A stretch of DNA of 64,000 nt from Aneurinibacillus tyrosinisolvens (GTDB lineage Bacteria; Bacillota; Bacilli; Aneurinibacillales; Aneurinibacillaceae), in contig NZ_BBWZ01000017.1 in the NCBI RefSeq assembly GCF_001015055.1, positions 19,907 through 83,906 on the forward strand, in the 5' to 3' direction. The position numbers and the translations under genes are program-made. The notes beneath the pieces are model-generated. The model did no database searches. It was not told the DNA's origin and saw nothing but the letters and a program-made list of their open reading frames with translations. Shown here in pieces: positions 1 through 8,960 of the stretch. Position 1 is the stretch's first letter; every line of letters starts with the position of its first letter.

Positions 1-568
1 GATTAGGATCCAATGCTTCTCCAATCTGTTTTTTGTATTCATCTGCCTTTTCCAGTTCTTTTTCCAGAACATCTGCGGCTTTGTATAAATCATCCTCCAT
101 TGTCAGCCCTGCAGCTTTGGAGCCGAGCAACAAGAGGAGAGCCACTGTTGTTGTGAAAGACTTAGAGGAAGCAATCGCTTCTTCTTTCTGAGCATACGTA
201 TAGAATACATGATAAACATGATCAGCTACTGTACTTCCTTTCGTATTTGTAACACTGACGGCATGGGGATACCTTTTTACAATTTCTTTCGCTTCAAAGC
301 TTTCACCGCTTTGCGAAACGACAACGACATAATGCTGTTCTAACATAGCCGTATAATAATGAAGGAGTTCCGAATTATCGATTGCGATAGACGAAATTCC
401 ATGCTGGTTGAAATAAGCGGTTAGAAGTTCAGACGCTGCCAGCGAACTGCCCATTCCAGTAAAAAGATAAGGTTTCCCAGCGTTTGTGAAGGAACTTTCT
501 TTATTAAAATGAATCGTATTCCGAATCACCTGTGGCTGTTCAAATACTTCTTCATAAAATTTACTCAT
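1..568 (-). CDS. SIS-domain sugar-phosphate isomerase (C-terminus beyond window)
   Basis: The reverse strand reads from an ATG at 568 without a stop to the window edge, so only about 189 N-terminal residues are seen. They form a SIS (phosphosugar isomerase) fold: a GMGSS loop near residue 38, a SQSGES loop near residue 84 that would bind the sugar phosphate, and an SSKSF stretch near 130, the pattern of GlmS-like or AgaS/FrlB-type isomerases and deglycases. The start lies 4 bases after the upstream permease stop, so it is the last visible gene of a sugar ABC operon. It probably acts on the imported sugar after phosphorylation. The substrate cannot be told from sequence. Confidence 0.8.
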   Translation of the reverse strand, partial: MSKFYEEVFEQPQVIRNTIHFNKESSFTNAGKPYLFTGMGSSLAASELLTAYFNQHGISSIAIDNSELLHYYTAMLEQHYVVVVSQSGESFEAKEIVKRYPHAVSVTNTKGSTVADHVYHVFYTYAQKEEAIASSKSFTTTVALLLLLGSKAAGLTMEDDLYKAADVLEKELEKADEYKKQIGEALDPN

Positions 569-572
569 GATG

Positions 573-1424
573 TTACCCCTTTTCCGAGCCTTCAGAGAGA
601 CCGCTTATAATATTTTTTTGGAAGAATAGAGCTAAAATAATAGGGGGGAGAGAAGCCATAAGCCCTCCGGCGATTTGCATTCCAAAATCGATCATCCCCC
701 GCTTAGAGAACTCAGAAATTGCCACGGTTAACGTCTTTGCATCATAGGTAGAGGTGAAAATACTGGCAAACATAAACTCATCCCAGGAAACAAGGAATAC
801 GAAGATACTGGTCGCAATAATGCCAGGCACTGATAACGGGAGGACGAACCGAAACAATACGCCCAGACGGGAAACGCCGTCCATGAGCGCTGATTCCTCC
901 ATTGATTCAGGGATGGAACGGAAGTATCCCTGGAGCATCCAGATGACAAAAGGAAGGTTAAAAGCTGTATAAATTAAGATAAGGGTTGGAAGCTGATTAA
1001 TCATACCCATCCGGGCAAAAATAATGTAAAGCGGGATAAGCAATACGATTTCAGGTACCATTCGAAAACCAAGAACGGAAATCAAAAGCGTATCCTTTCC
1101 TTTAAAGCGAAAGCGGGCGTAGGCATAGGCTGCAAAGATCCCTATAAATAACGATAAAATCGTAGTCGATAAGGATACAATAAAACTATTTTTAAGGGCA
1201 GTGAAGAACGGAGGCAAGCTTCCGTCACTTGCTTTTCCTGAAAATATGTTTGTATAGTTATCCACTGTCCAATTTTGAGGCATCAGATGAAGCGTTTTGG
1301 CGTTCAGGTCAGCATTGGAAGAGAATGTCGCAACGATAAGCAGAAAAATAGGAGTAAGCGTAAAGAGTAGAACGCCAATTACACCTATGTAGATAAAGAA
1401 CTGCTGTTTTTTTGTTCTTTTCAT
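573..1424 (-). CDS. Sugar ABC transporter permease, MalG type
   Basis: A 283-residue inner-membrane protein with about six hydrophobic segments and the EAA-type cytoplasmic loop near residues 175-200 (EESALMDGVSRLG...LPLSVPG), which docks on the ATPase. This is the second permease of a carbohydrate uptake (CUT1) transporter. It lies between the MalF-type permease and the SIS isomerase on the same strand, with gaps of 6 and 4 bases, so all are one transcript. No ATPase is encoded in the visible operon. Such systems often share an MsmX-type ATPase, and one candidate is the UgpC-like gene at 14.4 kb; that pairing is inference. Confidence 0.9.
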   Translation of the reverse strand: MKRTKKQQFFIYIGVIGVLLFTLTPIFLLIVATFSSNADLNAKTLHLMPQNWTVDNYTNIFSGKASDGSLPPFFTALKNSFIVSLSTTILSLFIGIFAAYAYARFRFKGKDTLLISVLGFRMVPEIVLLIPLYIIFARMGMINQLPTLILIYTAFNLPFVIWMLQGYFRSIPESMEESALMDGVSRLGVLFRFVLPLSVPGIIATSIFVFLVSWDEFMFASIFTSTYDAKTLTVAISEFSKRGMIDFGMQIAGGLMASLPPIILALFFQKNIISGLSEGSEKG

Positions 1425-1430
1425 AAGCGG

Positions 1431-2314
1431 TTACTCCATGTTCTTATACAGAATTTTGACGTAAATTAAGGCGAATAGCATAATGAATAACGACATCAGA
1501 AAAGCGATGGAAGCACCGTAACTGAATTTTCCGAACATCATGGAAGATTGGTACGTATAGAAGGAAAGAACCTGTGTACCACCCGCCGGGCCGCCACTTG
1601 TCATAATATAAATAATGTCGAATACTTTAAAGGCTTCCATCGTTCTCATCACCAGGGCAACCATAATAGCAGGGCTTAACAGGGGAAGAGTGAGAGAGAA
1701 AAAACGCTTAAATGCACTGGCTCCATCCACCATTGCCGCTTCGTAAGGTTCCTTTGGAAGTGATTGAAGTGCCGCGAGAAGAATTAACGAAACAAAAGCC
1801 GTGTTTTTCCATACATCTGCAACAATAACGGCATTCATAGCGGAAAAAGAGCTTCCTAAAATATTAAAATAACCATTGGTAAAGCCTAGCTTTGCCAGGA
1901 TAGCAGGAACGGTTCCATGATCAGCATCGTATAGCCATTTCCAGAGCACGGCATTTACGATGGTCGGGAAAGCCCAGGGAATGAGCATGACTCCGCGGAC
2001 AAGGCCTCTTCCGCGAAACTGTTCATTGAGAATGAGGCAATCGCCAGCCCGATAATAAATTCTAATCCTACGGATGTAACCGTAAAGTAAAGGGTTTTCC
2101 CCAGAGCAGACCAAAAGAAGTCCCCGGTTAACACCTTTATATAATTTTCAAGTCCAATAAAATGCCAGAGGTTTGGGTTATCAAGCTTGTTTACATTTTT
2201 ACTCAAATCGATAAAGCTGATAAATACCGCGTAGAGAAGAGGGATTAAGATTACACCCAAAATAACAGCAAAGCTTGGAAGTAAGTAAAAATACGGTCTT
2301 ATTTTTTTAATCAT
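1431..2314 (-). CDS. Sugar ABC transporter permease, MalF type, split by a one-base frameshift
   Basis: Two overlapping reading frames together make one MalF-type permease of about 294 residues. The first (2314 down to about 2040) gives the N-terminal membrane segments. The second (about 2040 to 1431) gives the rest, with the EAA loop EAAMVDGASAFKR. Adding one base to the GG at 2036-2037 joins them as ..GLAIALILNEQFRG.., the expected family sequence. The break is therefore a shortened homopolymer, matching four others in this window, and probably a sequence error. If it is real, the transporter would be dead. It partners the MalG-type permease just downstream and the binding protein just upstream. 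Confidence 0.85.
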
Positions 2315-2381
2315 GTTTTTGCTCCCTGGATTATTGAGGCAAATAGGCAGGTGCCTGCATAGGAGCCTGCCTATTTGTTTA

Positions 2382-3674
2382 TTACTGCTGATTTAATTCT
2401 TTCGCTTTTGCAACTGCCTGGTCTAGAGCTGTTTTTACAGGCGTCTTTCCGGTTAGCGCTTCCTGTAGACGAATCTGTAAATCCTTCGAGAATTCGCTAT
2501 AAGATTCTAAAGAAGGACGAGAGGTTGTGTTTTCTAACTGTTTTACCATTTCCTTCATGGCGCCATGATTTTTGTTTAGCTCCTCATCGTTGTATAAATC
2601 CTTCCAAATAGGGAGAGCGCCGGCTTTAAGAGATTGTTGTTTCTGGATTTCTTTACTTCCCAGGAACTCAATGAATTTCCAGGCTGCGTCCGCATGCTGC
2701 GTTTGTGCACTAATACCAAGATACATGGAACCGGTCACCGTTGAGTTAGGGGCTCCATTTGCGGAAGGAACAAGACCTACCTTTGCTTTTCCTTTAATCT
2801 TAGAGTCTTTACCGTTCAATTCACCCCAGTAGAAGGACCATCCGGAAACAAAAGCAGTTTTGCCATTCTTGAATGCGTCAAGAATCTGGCGGTCGTTGCT
2901 ATTTAAAGAAGATTTGCTTACAATTCCGTCTTTATTCATGGAATCTACCATGTACTGGAGGGCCTGCACTCCTTTAGCATCATTAAAGACCGGGTTTCCT
3001 TTTTCATCAAGGAATTTACCGCCGTGGGAAGCAAGGAATTGAGAGAAGTAACAAACAAGGCCCTCGTTTGCGCTCCAGCCCCATGTACTTGCGGCATCTT
3101 CAACGATTTTCTTCTGCTGGAGGGTTTTGGACATTGCAGTGAATTCATCCCATGTTTTTGGCGGATGATCGAACCCCGCTTTTTTCAGCATGTCCTCGTT
3201 ATAATAGAAGAACAGAACATCATTGAACATCGGGACCCCATAGTAATCACCTTTTAGTTTGGTAATGTTCAAAGCTGCAGGCAGAATGCCGCTCTTCATC
3301 TCATCTGTGTACCGCGCTGTGACAGGCTGGATAAAACCGGCATTGGCATACTCCGCTGTCCAAATCTCATCTGTGTCTACTACATCATACGAAGCATCGC
3401 CTTTGGCATTGAAGGAAGCAAGCTCCTTATCGTGCAATTGATCATAAGCAACATGTTCCAATTGAACTTTAATGTTCGGATATTTTTTGTTGAATTCTTT
3501 AATCGCTTCTTCTCTAAATCCGGCAAAGTCATCACTGGATAGAACGCGAATCGTTACCGGCTGGTTTGCATCTTCCTTGCCAGCCGCAGGTTCGCTTTTA
3601 CTGCTCGTGGAACAGGCAGCCGTTACAGATAAAGCTAAGACAGACGCTAACGCTACCCCCAAAATCTTTTTCAT
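2382..3674 (-). CDS. Sugar-binding lipoprotein of the ABC transporter
   Basis: A 430-residue extracytoplasmic solute-binding protein of the MalE/UgpB class (SBP family 1). It has a lipoprotein signal peptide with lipobox VTAAC and the lipidated cysteine at residue 21, followed by a Ser/Lys-rich linker. The mature part keeps family features such as the DVVDTDEIWTAEYANAGFI region and a C-terminal WKFIEFL helix. It delivers a carbohydrate to the two permeases encoded downstream. It follows the ROK repressor by 12 bases, so the repressor and transporter share a transcript. The ligand is not predictable. Confidence 0.92.
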   Translation of the reverse strand: MKKILGVALASVLALSVTAACSTSSKSEPAAGKEDANQPVTIRVLSSDDFAGFREEAIKEFNKKYPNIKVQLEHVAYDQLHDKELASFNAKGDASYDVVDTDEIWTAEYANAGFIQPVTARYTDEMKSGILPAALNITKLKGDYYGVPMFNDVLFFYYNEDMLKKAGFDHPPKTWDEFTAMSKTLQQKKIVEDAASTWGWSANEGLVCYFSQFLASHGGKFLDEKGNPVFNDAKGVQALQYMVDSMNKDGIVSKSSLNSNDRQILDAFKNGKTAFVSGWSFYWGELNGKDSKIKGKAKVGLVPSANGAPNSTVTGSMYLGISAQTQHADAAWKFIEFLGSKEIQKQQSLKAGALPIWKDLYNDEELNKNHGAMKEMVKQLENTTSRPSLESYSEFSKDLQIRLQEALTGKTPVKTALDQAVAKAKELNQQ

Positions 3675-3686
3675 TTGTAATCCCCC

Positions 3687-4769
3687 TTATATAATTATAT
3701 TTTCTTGAATTTGTTCGAAAACATAGGAGACAGCACCAAGCGCGCTGGCACGGTCATCTAAACATGCGAGTTCGATGTTGGTTTTTAAAGGACTCAACAA
3801 AGCGACCCTGTTTCTTATTTCTTCAATGATAGGCGAAAGGGATAGTGCCATTGGTCCGCCTATAATCACTCTCTCCGGGTTGAGGAGACTAACTACATTA
3901 GAGAGAACAAGAGAGAGATACAGTGTAAGCTGAGAGGAGGCCTCCCTTGAATGGTGCATACACCCGATCAATTCGGAAATTTTTCTTTCAAAAATGCCAA
4001 ACCCGCCAAATTGATTAATATCCTTTTCCTCTATGTCTTCCTTATCCAGAAAGTATCCAATTTCTCCAGCTGAGAATTGGTGTCCCTGCACGAGCCCGCC
4101 ATTAGCGATGATGGCACTTCCTACACCCGTACCTATTGAGATAAAAAACATGTCATTCGTTTGTGCCCCCTGTCCTACCCATCTTTCTCCCAGGGCAGCA
4201 CAATTTACATCATTGTTTACGAAGACAGGAAAAGGAAAGTGCGCCTTCATTTCTTCCTTCAGATTAATGTCCTTCCAGCCTAAAGCGGGCGCATCGACAA
4301 CGACCTCCTTGTTGCCGTTAACGATAGAAGGGACCGCAATTCCGATACCGAGGAGCAAGTGCTGTTCAATGCCGGATTCCCTAATAAAGTTATGTATATT
4401 GTTTATCATTTGTTTTATATTGCTTGTCGCAGGGCACTCCTTTTCGAAAACGATCTCTCCATTTAGGTCTGTAACAATATGCAAAATTCTATTATCCCCA
4501 ATATCTAGGCCCAATCCAAATGCAGACATGGGATTAAAACCAAGTTCCATGCCCCTTCTCCCGCCTTCTTTTGTCGAATCACCGAGACCAAGCTCGATGA
4601 CGAATTTTTTCGACAGAAGTTCGTCCACGATAGAAGAGATAGTAGAGCGACTTAAACCCAGCTTCCTGGAAAGAGCCGCCCGGCTGATAGGCTGGTGGGA
4701 ACGAACGGTTTCTAAGACAAGGGAACGATTCATCTTTTTAATTAAGTCCAGGTTTCCGGTCGTATTCAT
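3687..4769 (-). CDS. ROK-family transcriptional repressor (XylR/NagC-like)
   Basis: A 360-residue protein with an N-terminal winged helix (residues about 15-65, LSRKLGLSRSTISSIVDEL) and a ROK sugar-kinase-like domain (GLGLDIGDNRI, GIGIAVPSIVN, NNDVNCAALGE, ISIGTGVGSAI). The cysteine zinc cluster CxCGxxGC usual in ROK proteins is absent: the corresponding stretch, INQFGGFGIFE, has no cysteines. I chose the ATG at 4769 because it has the site AAGGAAGAAGGG upstream and because the longer reading frame would start inside the promoter -35 box. It heads the sugar ABC operon and probably represses it and itself until the sugar binds. Confidence 0.88.
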   Translation of the reverse strand: MNTTGNLDLIKKMNRSLVLETVRSHQPISRAALSRKLGLSRSTISSIVDELLSKKFVIELGLGDSTKEGGRRGMELGFNPMSAFGLGLDIGDNRILHIVTDLNGEIVFEKECPATSNIKQMINNIHNFIRESGIEQHLLLGIGIAVPSIVNGNKEVVVDAPALGWKDINLKEEMKAHFPFPVFVNNDVNCAALGERWVGQGAQTNDMFFISIGTGVGSAIIANGGLVQGHQFSAGEIGYFLDKEDIEEKDINQFGGFGIFERKISELIGCMHHSREASSQLTLYLSLVLSNVVSLLNPERVIIGGPMALSLSPIIEEIRNRVALLSPLKTNIELACLDDRASALGAVSYVFEQIQENIII

Positions 4770-4783
4770 TTTTCCCTTCTTCC

Positions 4784-4850
4784 TTTTTGTTTGTTCAGTG
4801 ACAAAACTAACTGATATTTTAATATTATCGGATGAGAGAAAATATTTCAA
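4784..4850 (-). promoter_or_regulatory. Promoter and XylR-like operator of the ROK/sugar ABC operon
   Basis: On the minus strand TTGAAA (4850-4845), a 17-base spacer and TAATAT (4827-4822) make a good sigma-A promoter. Just downstream, 4810-4784 holds an imperfect palindrome, TTAGTTTTGT then AACAAACAAAA with five bases between. It closely resembles known XylR/ROK operators, which pair TTAGTTTGTT-like half sites. It would cover the transcription start region and lies before the ribosome binding site. Autoregulation by the adjacent ROK repressor is the natural reading. Confidence 0.6.
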
Positions 4851-4858
4851 CTAATAAA

Positions 4859-4872
4859 TGTAAGCGTTGCAT
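4859..4872. promoter_or_regulatory. Possible cre (CcpA) half-match
   Basis: TGTAAGCGTTGCAT matches the first ten positions of the catabolite response element consensus TGWNANCGNTNWCA but fails the last three. It lies 9 bases upstream of the -35 box of the sugar operon. Weak evidence on its own. Confidence 0.25.
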
Positions 4873-4976
4873 TGAGCTGGTGGACCGCAACATATACATA
4901 TCCAAGGAAGAGAAAAATCGAGCGTAAAGGGAGACGGAATTCATTACGCTTTGTAAAAAACATGGCTAAACGTCAG

Positions 4977-5020
4977 AAAGCGCCCGTAAATTCGATTTAG
5001 AATTCGCGGGCGCTTCTTTT
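4977..5020. terminator. Terminator 3' of the stress-protein gene
   Basis: AAAGCGCCCG (4977-4986) pairs with CGGGCGCTT (5007-5015), with a second AATTC pairing inside, and is followed on the plus strand by CTTTT. It lies just past the stop of the minus-strand gene at 5045 and could act in both directions. Confidence 0.7.
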
Positions 5021-5044
5021 ACCTTCGCTGAAGAATTACTGTTG

Positions 5045-6091
5045 TTACTGTGTAGTGTTTGATGCCTGATTTAACGTGTCTTCTCCCTGGATAACGGGGT
5101 TGCCCGTGCTCTCAAGGTGCGCTTCCTCATGCTTAACTGTGTCCGTAACCTGCTGCATTTCCTGCACTTCCCGTTTGCTAATAATGATTTCCTCAGTAAC
5201 AACAGGTGTTTTATTTACTGTAATGTGCTCTTCCATAACGGGAATCCGGATGACCTCATTCTTGCCCATTGCAGTGCCGCCTGCTGCAGTATTACCTGCT
5301 GCACTGGCTGTTGTTGAATTTGCGGCCTGGCTGCCAGTAACAGGACGGCGTTCAATATACACTTCTTCGTGGGTAACCGGAACCGTAAGTGTTTTTTGTT
5401 CCTCTACGGCTTCCCTGCGGATTTGAACTTCACCCGCTTGCACCTGATTCTTTGATATCGTGAGTTGCTCCTCATGAAGCTGGAGTGTTTGCTGCTGTTT
5501 GGCTGTGTTTTGTGTACTTCCGGTACCTGTTTGCCCGCTGGCAGCAGTCTGGGACGCCTGGTTTTCGCCGGCTGTTGTTGTGTCCAGCGAATGGTTAGCA
5601 GTGAAAGCCTGATATACCTGATCCGCCTGGTTGGAATCTGCATTTACAAACACCAGGATGTTTCCTTTGTCCGCGTAAGAACCGTATTCCTTTGCTTGAT
5701 TTTGAGACAGGCCCATTTGCGTTAATTGATTCGCTGATCCGCCTTGCTTTGTATTTGTATTTGCATTTGTCTTTGTGTTTGTGTCACCAAACATGTTATC
5801 TGTATCACCCACAAAGAAGGAAGCAATTTCTTCAAGGAACCCGCCATTCCCATTATTTCCACCGCTGTTTGTACCTGTATTTCCGTTTGTACCTGCACTC
5901 GTGCTTGCACCGCCACTGGTTAATCCACTTTTCGCCGTGGCTCCGGTTTGGCTTTCAATTGCGGACATCGTTCCTGTATTTTTCACAACTACAGAAATAT
6001 CGCTGGCATTGTAGCCCTGTTGTTTAATTTGGTTAATTGCTTTAATCGCATCCTGTTGTGTACTGAAAACGCCGACAATTTTATTTTTCAT
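5045..6091 (-). CDS. General-stress protein, 17M-like plus DUF2382 (YsnF-type)
   Basis: A 348-residue protein. Residues 1-45 (MKNKIVGVFSTQQDAIKAI..) match the general stress protein 17M-like domain, and the C-terminal half carries the DUF2382 repeats (EEVYIERRPV, EEHITVNKTPV, EEIIISKREV). Between them are Asn/Thr/Gly/Gln-rich low-complexity stretches. I chose the ATG at 6091, which has AGGAGGAG before it, over a longer frame without a site. There is no signal peptide. It stands alone, flanked by its terminator. A sigma-B role is likely from the family; a possible promoter, GTTGGA-12-GGGATT (minus strand, 6173-6150), is weak. The exact function is unknown. Confidence 0.8.
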   Translation of the reverse strand: MKNKIVGVFSTQQDAIKAINQIKQQGYNASDISVVVKNTGTMSAIESQTGATAKSGLTSGGASTSAGTNGNTGTNSGGNNGNGGFLEEIASFFVGDTDNMFGDTNTKTNANTNTKQGGSANQLTQMGLSQNQAKEYGSYADKGNILVFVNADSNQADQVYQAFTANHSLDTTTAGENQASQTAASGQTGTGSTQNTAKQQQTLQLHEEQLTISKNQVQAGEVQIRREAVEEQKTLTVPVTHEEVYIERRPVTGSQAANSTTASAAGNTAAGGTAMGKNEVIRIPVMEEHITVNKTPVVTEEIIISKREVQEMQQVTDTVKHEEAHLESTGNPVIQGEDTLNQASNTTQ

Positions 6092-6478
6092 TTTTAGCTC
6101 CTCCTGGAATTGATGCATTTTGTGCAAGGTTACTGCGGGGCCCAGATCGAATCCCGTATGTATTGTGTCCAACGATGTTATGGCTCACTCGTTTAAGCTG
6201 CAATAAGTGAGAAGGGAAAGTTGTCCGAAACCTGTGTTTAAAGCGGGCTCTTTTTTGTGTCCAAAAAGGATGAGAGCCATTTCAGCCTTCGGGATGATAC
6301 GGCCCGGTACTTTGGTATGGCAAGAAATCATTCTGAAGTTCCCCATATTCATCCTGATTCCTGATATTTCCAGGAAAGATGGAGGCATACTAATAACTAC
6401 AAATGTTTATCTGAATATTTTAAATTGATGAATTCAAGAAATTGTGAGGCTTCTTCACTTATACAAAGGGGGAGCAGA
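6092..6478. other. Intergenic region, divergent control region
   Basis: 387 bases between the stress-protein gene (minus) and the sortase-substrate gene (plus). Short reading frames here lack ribosome binding sites and family resemblance. It should hold both promoters. AT-rich DNA at 6390-6425 (AAATGTTTATCTGAATATTTTA) is the likeliest promoter zone for the plus strand, but no clear box pair is seen. Confidence 0.4.
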
Positions 6479-7693
6479 GTGAAAAAACGATGGCCAAAAT
6501 TTATAATAGCCTCCATTCTAATGATAAGTGTTATGACCTTAAGCACAGCAATCTTCTATTACAATACGCATGTGTATGCGGAAACCATTCATGAGCAGGA
6601 GCTCAAAATCGATGGGGAGCGAAGTGAAGGCGGAAAAGGCCCCTTATTTTACTCAAACGATTCAGATGGAGTAAATCCTAGAAAAAATTGGGCGCCTGGA
6701 GAAACGGCAACAAGGGGCTTCATTATAAAAAATACTGGCAGCCTTGTTGGGCACCTGGAGAGAATCTACTGCAAGCCGGAGTATACCGGAGATAAGGAGG
6801 ATAATGAGGAATTTGGCGAGCAAGCTGTTGTTTATGTTCAACTCATCCAACGTAAGGATGGCTACAAGATAGATGGGAACAAGTTTAAGGAATTAATTGA
6901 AAAAATGAATCGAGATCATGCTGCATTTGATGACCCTGACTTTTATAATCCTCCCCCCGATATTGAAAGAGCTATTTCTAAAGCAGGGGAGCATATTGAT
7001 AAGGAAGTAAAAACAAACCGTGAAAATGAAGATAATGGTTTAAAAATTACTTCTCTTTATAGCGGGTTGCTTAAAAACCTATACAATAGGGAAGTTTCTG
7101 TTCTTGGCGGCAGCTATGAATTGAAGAGCGGAGAGGAGATGTACATAACGTACACCTTTCACTTTTTAAATTTAATACCTGATTCAAATAACAAGCTTCA
7201 AGGAAAAAAGGCGCAGCACTCGCTTCAATTTATTTTTTCCGCGCTGCCTGGTGGCAATCCGGGAGGCGGAGGAGATGGAGGCGGTGGCGGAGGCGAAAAG
7301 AACCCTCCGGGGGGCGGCGGTGGAACGGTTAAAGAACCCCCAGCTACAGATGACATAGTAAACCCACCGAATAATCCCCCGCCAGCCGAACCGGAAACAC
7401 CGCCAGAAGAAGCTGGAGAACCGGTTCAACCAGGGGATAATCCGCCGAATGAGGAGCCAGGACAGCCTGCGGATCAGCCAGCTCCGCCTAAACAGTCGCA
7501 ACAACCACAACAGCCACAACAGCCACAACCACAGCCACAGCAGCCATCGGGCGACAAACGCCACACAGGCAAAAAGCTGCCAGGCACTTCAACACCGTGG
7601 TACAACGTACTGGCGATAAGTGGAACGTCAGTATTTGCCCTGGCTGCTTATTTGGCATACAGGCGCAAAAGCGACAAAGACATGAAAATGTAA
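6479..7693 (+). CDS. Sortase-anchored, TasA/CalY-like surface protein
   Basis: A 404-residue secreted protein. The GTG at 6479 follows AAAGGGGGAG and starts a clean signal peptide (KKRWPKFIIASILMISVM, cut near VYA-ET). The mature domain has the KNTGSLVGHL element seen in TasA/CalY-type fibre proteins. It is followed by a Gly-rich stretch (near 255-285), a Pro/Glu-rich segment and a Gln/Pro repeat (QQPQQPQQP, near 345-360). The C-terminus is a sorting signal: LPGTS, a hydrophobic helix, then RRKSDKD. The dedicated sortase follows 17 bases downstream. The Pro/Gln spacer would cross the cell wall. The function at the surface, such as a matrix or spore coat role, is not known. Confidence 0.8.
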   Translation: MKKRWPKFIIASILMISVMTLSTAIFYYNTHVYAETIHEQELKIDGERSEGGKGPLFYSNDSDGVNPRKNWAPGETATRGFIIKNTGSLVGHLERIYCKPEYTGDKEDNEEFGEQAVVYVQLIQRKDGYKIDGNKFKELIEKMNRDHAAFDDPDFYNPPPDIERAISKAGEHIDKEVKTNRENEDNGLKITSLYSGLLKNLYNREVSVLGGSYELKSGEEMYITYTFHFLNLIPDSNNKLQGKKAQHSLQFIFSALPGGNPGGGGDGGGGGGEKNPPGGGGGTVKEPPATDDIVNPPNNPPPAEPETPPEEAGEPVQPGDNPPNEEPGQPADQPAPPKQSQQPQQPQQPQPQPQQPSGDKRHTGKKLPGTSTPWYNVLAISGTSVFALAAYLAYRRKSDKDMKM

Positions 7694-7710
7694 GGAAAGG
7701 AGAAGAAGGG

Positions 7711-8349
7711 ATGCGTTTTTTATCTAAAAACAAAGTTCCTGTCTTTCTTCTTCTCCTCTCGCTTCTTACCTGTGGCTGGGCAGGCATAGAAATATACGTG
7801 CTTGAACATCGGGCAGATCAAAAGGTAAAAGAGTGGGAGAGCAAGCAGCTGCAGAAAGCGATTCAAATTCCACAAAATAGGACCCGAGCAACAGAAAAAA
7901 CGGCGGAGGAAAATAAGAAAAAAGCTCATGCAAACATCGGGAAAGGGAATGTAATTGGTTTACTGGAGCTTCCTGTCTCCGATAAAAAGCTGCCGATTAT
8001 AGAAGGAACAGATGAACGAAGTTTGTCTGAAGGGATAGGCCATTACGAAGGAACAGCTCTGCCGGGGGAGAAGGACAATGCTGTATTAGCCGGACACAGG
8101 GATACGGTATTTAAGAAATTAGGGGAAGTAAAAAAAGGCGACCTCATTCGTATCGAAACCGAGTCGGGGGTTTATCAATATAAAGTGTCGGACTATAAGA
8201 TTGTAGACAGCGATGACACAACGGTTATTATGCCAAGTGATAAATCAATGGTAACATTAATTACGTGCTACCCGTTTCATTTTGTCGGTCCAGCTCCCAA
8301 ACGGTATATTCTTTATGCTGAATTAGAGCGGCAGGGAGAAAATTTATAG
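7711..8349 (+). CDS. Class D sortase
   Basis: 212 residues: an N-terminal membrane anchor (residues 8-30), a charged linker, and a sortase domain with the catalytic His in LAGHRDTVF, Cys in TLITCYPF and Arg in APKRYIL. This arrangement and the small size fit class D sortases of spore-forming Firmicutes. The ATG at 7711 has GGAAAGGAG 8 bases upstream. The enzyme would cleave the LPGTS signal of the protein encoded just upstream and link it to peptidoglycan. The pair is probably a self-contained locus. Confidence 0.92.
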   Translation: MRFLSKNKVPVFLLLLSLLTCGWAGIEIYVLEHRADQKVKEWESKQLQKAIQIPQNRTRATEKTAEENKKKAHANIGKGNVIGLLELPVSDKKLPIIEGTDERSLSEGIGHYEGTALPGEKDNAVLAGHRDTVFKKLGEVKKGDLIRIETESGVYQYKVSDYKIVDSDDTTVIMPSDKSMVTLITCYPFHFVGPAPKRYILYAELERQGENL

Positions 8350-8450
8350 GCCGGCCGACACCCTGCTTGTTTCAAGATTTTACCTCGCACCTGGGCAGCA
8401 TTATCTATTTTTATTTTGCTCATACTAGGGAAAAGCGGAGGTATTATCTT

Positions 8451-8906
8451 ATGAACTGGGAGCTATTTCTTTTTCTCTTTGCCCTGGGTGTCTCGTTTCT
8501 TACGGCAGCGGCGCTTAACACGAAGCGAGAAATCACAGGCACGGATTGGAGCCAACGCCGTAAATGCGGCAGCGCTGCCGAACATATTCTGTTCGATGAA
8601 CTCGCCCGCCACGATTTCCGGATGCTTACTCAAGTTCCGGTTGGCAAGCGGCAAAAAGTTGACTTCTTTCTCCTTGACTATGACATAGCGATTGAAGTGG
8701 ATTCCACTGTCTACAGCGATCCCGAGATACAAAATCGAATGAATCGGAAGGATACATCGGTTCGTGAAAAAGGATGGGAAGTCATTCGGGTTTCCGCAGC
8801 GGATGTCAGGCAGGACGTTGATGGGGTTGTATCGAAAATACTTACGGCAGCAGGCTGGTATGAGGAAGCTGAGTTGACAGCAGAACATGAGCCTGTACCT
8901 GAGTAA
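8451..8906 (+). CDS. Membrane-anchored PD-(D/E)XK nuclease-like protein
   Basis: 151 residues from the ATG at 8451 (site GCGGAGG). One N-terminal transmembrane helix (residues 2-20) is followed by a small domain with the restriction-endonuclease-like signature: an acidic residue in VDFFLLDYDIAIEVD (D then E-x-D about 10 residues on) and the closing strand GWEVIRVSAADV. This is the arrangement of DUF559/DUF2726-type nucleases. It lies about 100 bases after the sortase gene on the same strand and before a terminator, so co-transcription is possible. Whether it is an active nuclease and what it cuts is unknown. Confidence 0.6.
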   Translation: MNWELFLFLFALGVSFLTAAALNTKREITGTDWSQRRKCGSAAEHILFDELARHDFRMLTQVPVGKRQKVDFFLLDYDIAIEVDSTVYSDPEIQNRMNRKDTSVREKGWEVIRVSAADVRQDVDGVVSKILTAAGWYEEAELTAEHEPVPE

Positions 8907-8924
8907 CGCGTAACAGTCAGTAAT

Positions 8925-8960
8925 AAAAGCCGCCATGGAATTCATTCCAGGCGGCTTTTT
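8925..8960. terminator. Bidirectional terminator
   Basis: AAAAGCCGCC (8925-8934) pairs with GGCGGCTTTTT (8950-8960). There is a T-run on the plus strand and TTTT on the minus strand. It ends both the nuclease-like gene and, overlapping its stop codon, the convergent psd gene. Confidence 0.85.

Noticed and set aside
7184..7787. Minus-strand open frames opposite the sortase substrate
   Set aside because: They arise from the Pro/Gln/Gly-rich codon bias of the real gene on the plus strand and encode Trp/Leu or Arg-rich nonsense without ribosome binding sites.
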